Assembly (NCBI GenBank): GCA_003024985.2
Contig: PXIH01S0008244.1
DNA from: Euperipatoides rowelli
Taxonomy: Eukaryota; Onychophora; Udeonychophora; Euonychophora; Peripatopsidae
Strand: one strand, 5' to 3'
Length of the DNA: 10,872 bases
How positions within the stretch are numbered: position 1 is the first letter of the stretch; each line of letters opens with the position of its first letter. Made by a program: the position numbers and the translations under genes. Shown here in pieces: positions 7,357-10,872 of the stretch. The notes beneath the pieces were generated by a model. The model saw nothing but the letters and a program-made list of their open reading frames with translations. It was not told the DNA's origin and made no database searches.

Positions 7357-7557
7357 CTATATATTAATACGTGAAGGGAAAACTTTGGATCCCTTTTTAA
7401 GCATATTGGGCGCACGAGGAGTGTGAGATTTGGCAGAGTTAAATTATATAGGGAGAGGGAGTGCAATGAGCTAAAATTTATATATAAAATTAAAACATTC
7501 ATTGTTTAGCGTTGTGGCGACTTTTTACAAAGGAATGGTGGCTTTTTACAAAGGAAA
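7356..7557 (+). repeat. Dispersed repeat, copy 1
   Basis: Positions 7365-7416 match 9903-9954 with one mismatch in 52 (core ACGTGAAGGGAAAACTTTGG...ATTGGGCGCACG). Homology continues through GGAGAGGGAGTGCAAT and AACATTCATTGTTTAGCG to the CTTTTTACAAAGGAAA end. Compared with copy 2, this one keeps about 20 extra bases after GCGCACG (AGGAGTGTGAGATTTGGC) and has a 21-bp duplication at its right end. From memory, closely similar motifs are widespread in insect genomes, particularly moths and butterflies, but I cannot name the family. It starts where the zinc-knuckle frame begins, so it may be part of the same element. Confidence 0.88.
7515..7556 (+). repeat. 21-bp tandem duplication inside the dispersed repeat
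   Basis: TGGCGACTTTTTACAAAGGAA (7515-7535) is followed directly by TGGTGGCTTTTTACAAAGGAA (7536-7556), with two differences. Copy 2 of the repeat has a single version with the GGTGGC form, so this duplication is specific to copy 1. Confidence 0.9.
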
Positions 7558-8429
7558 TTTTCTTATTGGTCGAATTTTGAGCAACACCGGATTACTAGTC
7601 ATTATTAATATATGAATTATGTTGACCTTCATCAAATGTGGATATCATCTTATTTCATTCCTCTTAAAAGTATTGCTTTAATATTGATCACATTCATTTT
7701 GATATTTCATTAACCGGAAGTGTTATTTCATTTTCTATTGAAAAAAATATGAATGAAATTCCATTTTCTTTTTAAACCTTTCATAACCCTTTTGTATTGG
7801 ACACCAATGAATTCTAAAGTCTATTCTGGAATAAGAAGATCCACTATTCACTGGGACTACGTAATATTCATTAAACACAACAAAATGCTTTTCTTTATCT
7901 ATTTGCTCTACACTATTCAGGTCTATTCCTATATACTTATTAATATGGGGATAATAAATGCCCGTAATAGCATTTAATCCTATATAGCCTTAATTATAAA
8001 GTTAAAATTAGTATACATATATTTTTCTTCACTATATAGGGTGAAAATGTACCGCATATCTCCTCGTATCTTTAGTACTTTATAACCAACACTTGAGAGA
8101 CCTCAAGAATTTAACTTACATCAGTAAATTATGCTAATCAGTATGTTTAACATTGGTAGGATCAAACTATAAGTCCATACCGGTCATCATCTTAGCCATG
8201 CTCTTCCTTCTTGAATGTCTATTTATTATTAATTACAATTCAGTTATGGCCTTCATTTGATTATATTAAGATACTTTGATTATGCATATTAATAGTTTCA
8301 GCATTTCCATTCAGTGGTCACCATTGCTGATTTGTCACAAAATATTTTAATATAGAAGTTCCATGAAAAATTAAATTTAGCCACAAGGAGTTCATAAATG
8401 ATAAGAATTGAAAACACCTAAATGGAACA
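7558..8429. other. AT-rich filler, no gene seen
   Basis: There is no recognisable protein, RNA or repeat. A 74-codon frame from 7753 is rich in hydrophobic residues, as expected from AT-rich DNA, and has no domain. Base composition is otherwise even. Confidence 0.5.
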
Positions 8430-9338
8430 ACTGCATACATGATATCTGCATATAAAACATCTGCATACAAGATTTCTGACCTCAGGTTAGCTTCCCACTG
8501 GATATCAGCTCACAGGATATCTGGCATACAATGTCAGCATACTGAATATCTGCATACAGGATATCTGTGTACAAGATATCAGCATACAAGATATCCGCCT
8601 AAAAGATATCTGCATACACAAGATACTTATATACAAGATATCTACATATAAGATATCTTCATATAGGATATCTGCATACAGAATATCTGCATACAGAATA
8701 TCTGCATACAGGATATCTGCATATAAGATATCCACCTACAAGATATCTGCATACAAGATACTTGCATACAAGATATCTACATATAGGATATCTGCATTTA
8801 AGATATCTTCATATTGGATAACTGTATACAGAATATCTGCATACAGGATATCTGCATATAAGATATTCGCCTACAAGATACCTGCATACAAGTTATCTAC
8901 ATTTCGGATATCTGCATATAGGATATCTGCATATAGGATATCTGCATACTGAATATCCTCAGTATAGGGCCTATCTGAATACAGAATATCTACACAAAAG
9001 ATATCTTCAACAGGATACATAGGAATAGATAAAAACAAAATATATGTATGCTGAATGTTTGCATATTGGAAATCTACTCACAATATATCTATCTATATAT
9101 AGTATATCTAAATACAGGATATCTGCATGCTGAATGTCTGGCATATAATATTATGTTTATGCGGGATATCTGCATGCAATGTATCTGCATATACAGGATA
9201 TCTGCATACTCAATATTTTAATGCAGGATACCTTCTTAGAAGATATCCACATTCAGGATGTCTACATACAGGAGTTCTGCATACAGATGGTCTACTATGC
9301 AGACTAACAGTTTTTTCTAATATAAAACATCTGCATAA
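8430..9338. repeat. 15-bp minisatellite with 9-unit higher-order repeat
   Basis: The array is built on the 15-bp unit GATATCTGCATACAG and variants, about 60 unit-lengths. From 8637 to 8951 the phase is perfect: 21 consecutive 15-bp units without an indel. Within this core, a 9-unit (135-bp) higher-order period is visible: the units at 8637, 8712 and 8727 recur at 8772, 8847 and 8862, and the rare CCGCCTA/CCACCTA/TCGCCTA variant marks 8590, 8727 and 8862 (the first spacing is 137 because of a 2-bp insertion). Both edges decay, the right side (8952-9338) heavily. Because 15 is a multiple of three, the array gives open frames with five-residue repeats in several frames (for example ADILY on the minus strand, YLHTG on the plus). 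These are by-products, not genes. Confidence 0.95.
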
Positions 9339-9887
9339 TTAAAATAATGTAGCAGGACCAACACCCCCCTCTCTCTGAAATATAATTAAAAGTAGCATTA
9401 AGATATAGAACTGAAATTATGATTAATCTATATACTTTAAATAGACAGAAATTGCAAATATATTCAAGACCTTTCTGCACAAATAGAAGAACAAAGGATG
9501 ACCTCACTTAATTAAAGAATAGAGCAACAGAATGATCTAGCTAGCTCTCGAGTGAGCGCCCGCACTTACTGAATGAATTGGGAAGATAACTTTAATGAAA
9601 TATATTAAAATAGATTCTAACGATGACAGTTACAAGATTTCCTGTTAGGAAAGTTTGCTGACTTATTTTATTAATAATGTTAGAGAACTCTCTACAAACT
9701 TCTGTTTGTATATTATAGAAACTCCAGACTTGCCCGGAATCCCGGAATCCCGAACTTGCCGTGCTGCCGCCTAGATGGTAACAGCCAACACCAGAGCCAG
9801 ACGTGAAACCAGAATCAATCACTGTAACCAGACTAAATAACCTTTTTCTATATTTCATTGAATTCAGTTGATTCCTTCCACTACCAG
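9339..9887. other. Mixed sequence with a GC-richer island, no gene assigned
   Basis: Mostly AT-rich, with a C-run at about 9362-9367. A GC-richer island lies at about 9725-9800 and contains the 8-bp repeat CCCGGAAT (2.5 copies, 9733-9752) and the motif GCTGCCGCCTAGATGG (9763-9778). A 116-codon minus frame (9592-9942) crosses it. That frame's first codons fall inside dispersed repeat copy 2 and no domain is recognisable, so it is not called a gene. Confidence 0.5.
9733..9752. repeat. CCCGGAAT short tandem repeat
   Basis: CCCGGAAT is repeated at 9733-9740 and 9741-9748, with a partial CCCG at 9749-9752. It is unusual for its GC content here. Confidence 0.8.
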
Positions 9888-10057
9888 ATCTATGTATTAG
9901 CCTAATACGTGAAGGGAAAACTTTGGATCCCTTTTTAAGCAAATTGGGCGCACGGAGTTAAAGTTTATATGGAGAGGGAGTGCAATAAGCTAAAATTTAA
10001 TTTTTAAATTAAAACATTCATTGTTTAGCGTTGTGGTGGCTTTTTACAAAGGAAATT
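9888..10057 (+). repeat. Dispersed repeat, copy 2 (shorter)
   Basis: Second copy of the 7356-7557 repeat in the same orientation, 2.5 kb downstream. The 52-base core (9903-9954) differs at one position. It lacks about 20 bases after GCGCACG and has only one copy of the terminal 21-bp unit. At the left edge, GATCTATGTATTAGCCTAATACG corresponds to AATCTATATATTAATACG in copy 1, so similarity reaches about 9888. Sequence beyond both ends differs from copy 1, which fits a dispersed element rather than a large local duplication. Confidence 0.88.
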
Positions 10058-10872
10058 AACGTTTTTGCTCAGATAATAAACCCTTTGTTTAACCATATTT
10101 TCTTGTATTTTATTATTTTAATGTTTAATCCCTTTTATTCTTCTATAGCAGTATGTTAGTATGGACGATAATAAATCAGAAAGATTTTACAGATGTGAAA
10201 ATGAGACAAAGTTTTGGAAAATGGAAAAATCAAAAATCAATTAAAAGAAAAGTGGATATAAAAGTTTACAATGTGAAAAAAAAAGGAATATTACAGAATA
10301 CACAAATTTAAGATCTTCTCTACTCACAATAAGATCTTAGAAAACAGTAATAAGATTTGTATTGTCTTCTTAAAATGATATTTAAATTCAATTTTTTTTA
10401 GTTCTGTAATAATGTAAGAGGATCATTTGTTAGATAGATTTTTTTTTTAATGAAAGAAAAGAATCGTAATAAATGTTTTCACTAATGGAAAGTTCAAATT
10501 TTCAATAGATTTGATTCTTCATCAGTAAAATCTTTCCTATTGATCTCCATTTTTTTTAGTATAATTTCAACTTGTTCTGTTAACAGCCTTTGCGGAATTT
10601 ATTAGTCCCAAAATGGTTAAATAATTGGGCTACATTTCTTTGCTAATCTTTCATCACATCAGACAGAGGAGAGAGAGCGAATACAGAGATAAAAATGTTC
10701 AAGGAAAAAAAAAATCCTTTATGAATTTTTTTTTTTCTGTATAACAAATTCTTAAATGATTTTTTTTTTAAAAAAAAATAATGACGCAAAATAAACTTTT
10801 AAACTCTTCTAATCTCCCGCAATATTATTTTTCTTGCTGAGGATTTACTGTCTTCCACTGTTTTATTTAATT
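10058..10872. other. AT-rich filler, no gene seen
   Basis: Low-complexity sequence with poly-A and poly-T tracts (for example a T/A palindromic block near 10760-10779), a short purine-rich patch (about 10660-10690) and no coding or RNA signal. Confidence 0.55.

Noticed and set aside
7753-7977. 74-codon plus-strand frame
   Set aside because: Composition (F, I, Y, L) is what AT-rich DNA gives by chance; no domain or homologue recognised.
8430-9338. CRISPR array
   Set aside because: Units are contiguous 15-mers with no unique spacers, in eukaryotic DNA.
8439-9342. Several 70-76 codon frames in the minisatellite
   Set aside because: A 15-bp period keeps frames open automatically; the pentapeptide repeats follow from the DNA repeat.
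9592-9942. 116-codon minus-strand open frame
   Set aside because: The longest frame here, but its start lies inside dispersed repeat copy 2, it has no recognisable domain, and the rest crosses a short CCCGGAAT tandem repeat.
7356-10057. LTR retrotransposon with the repeat pair as LTRs
   Set aside because: Copies do not have TG...CA ends, no flanking target duplication is visible, no primer-binding site or pol domain lies between them, and the interior is mostly minisatellite and filler.
10755-10782. T/A-tract palindrome as a terminator
   Set aside because: There is no GC stem and no upstream gene; homopolymer palindromes occur throughout the window.

Overview
This window looks like ordinary intergenic DNA from a eukaryote, most likely an arthropod and probably an insect. 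It is very AT-rich, full of homopolymer and simple-sequence tracts, and has no long open frame, operon structure or ribosome-binding sites. The recognisable protein fragments all come from non-LTR retrotransposons or a retroelement-like zinc-knuckle protein, and all are broken. I found no intact host gene, tRNA, rRNA or CRISPR array. The insect guess rests on repeat style and recollection of similar repeats, so it is soft. One N at 4653 marks an unresolved base in a poly-T run.

Left part (1-2650): a GC/AT block with a short direct duplication (61-130), a 25-bp tandem repeat (176-296), AT-rich filler, a small hAT-like MITE (about 1231-1395) with a 9-bp flanking duplication, then a G-tract-rich repeat containing a diverged 128-bp duplication (1683-1953).

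Middle part (2650-5905): three retrotransposon relics. A plus-strand LINE 3' end (3205-3484) has a WNKLP motif, two hairpins and a TTGA-type tail. It abuts a minus-strand LINE reverse transcriptase fragment (3485-3930) with a clear VPQGSVLG box and a decayed FADD box. A plus-strand RTE-type reverse transcriptase C-terminal pseudogene (about 5121-5875) follows, ending in an ATT-rich tail. A 261-bp segment flanked by a perfect 18-bp direct repeat (4824-5120) lies immediately upstream of the RTE relic and may be nested in it.

Right part (5906-10872): a minus-strand degenerate CCHC zinc-knuckle pseudogene with an acidic tail (6783-7356) abuts the first copy of a dispersed repeat (7356-7557). A second, shorter copy of that repeat lies at 9888-10057. 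Between them is the most striking structure in the window: a minisatellite of about 0.9 kb (8430-9338) with 15-bp units, arranged in its centre as a 135-bp (9-unit) higher-order repeat.

Nothing here forms a functional pathway. The window is a record of nested transposon insertion, tandem duplication and decay. I do not see a convincing new biological system. The best leads are the higher-order minisatellite, the dispersed repeat pair and the 18-bp-flanked insertion.
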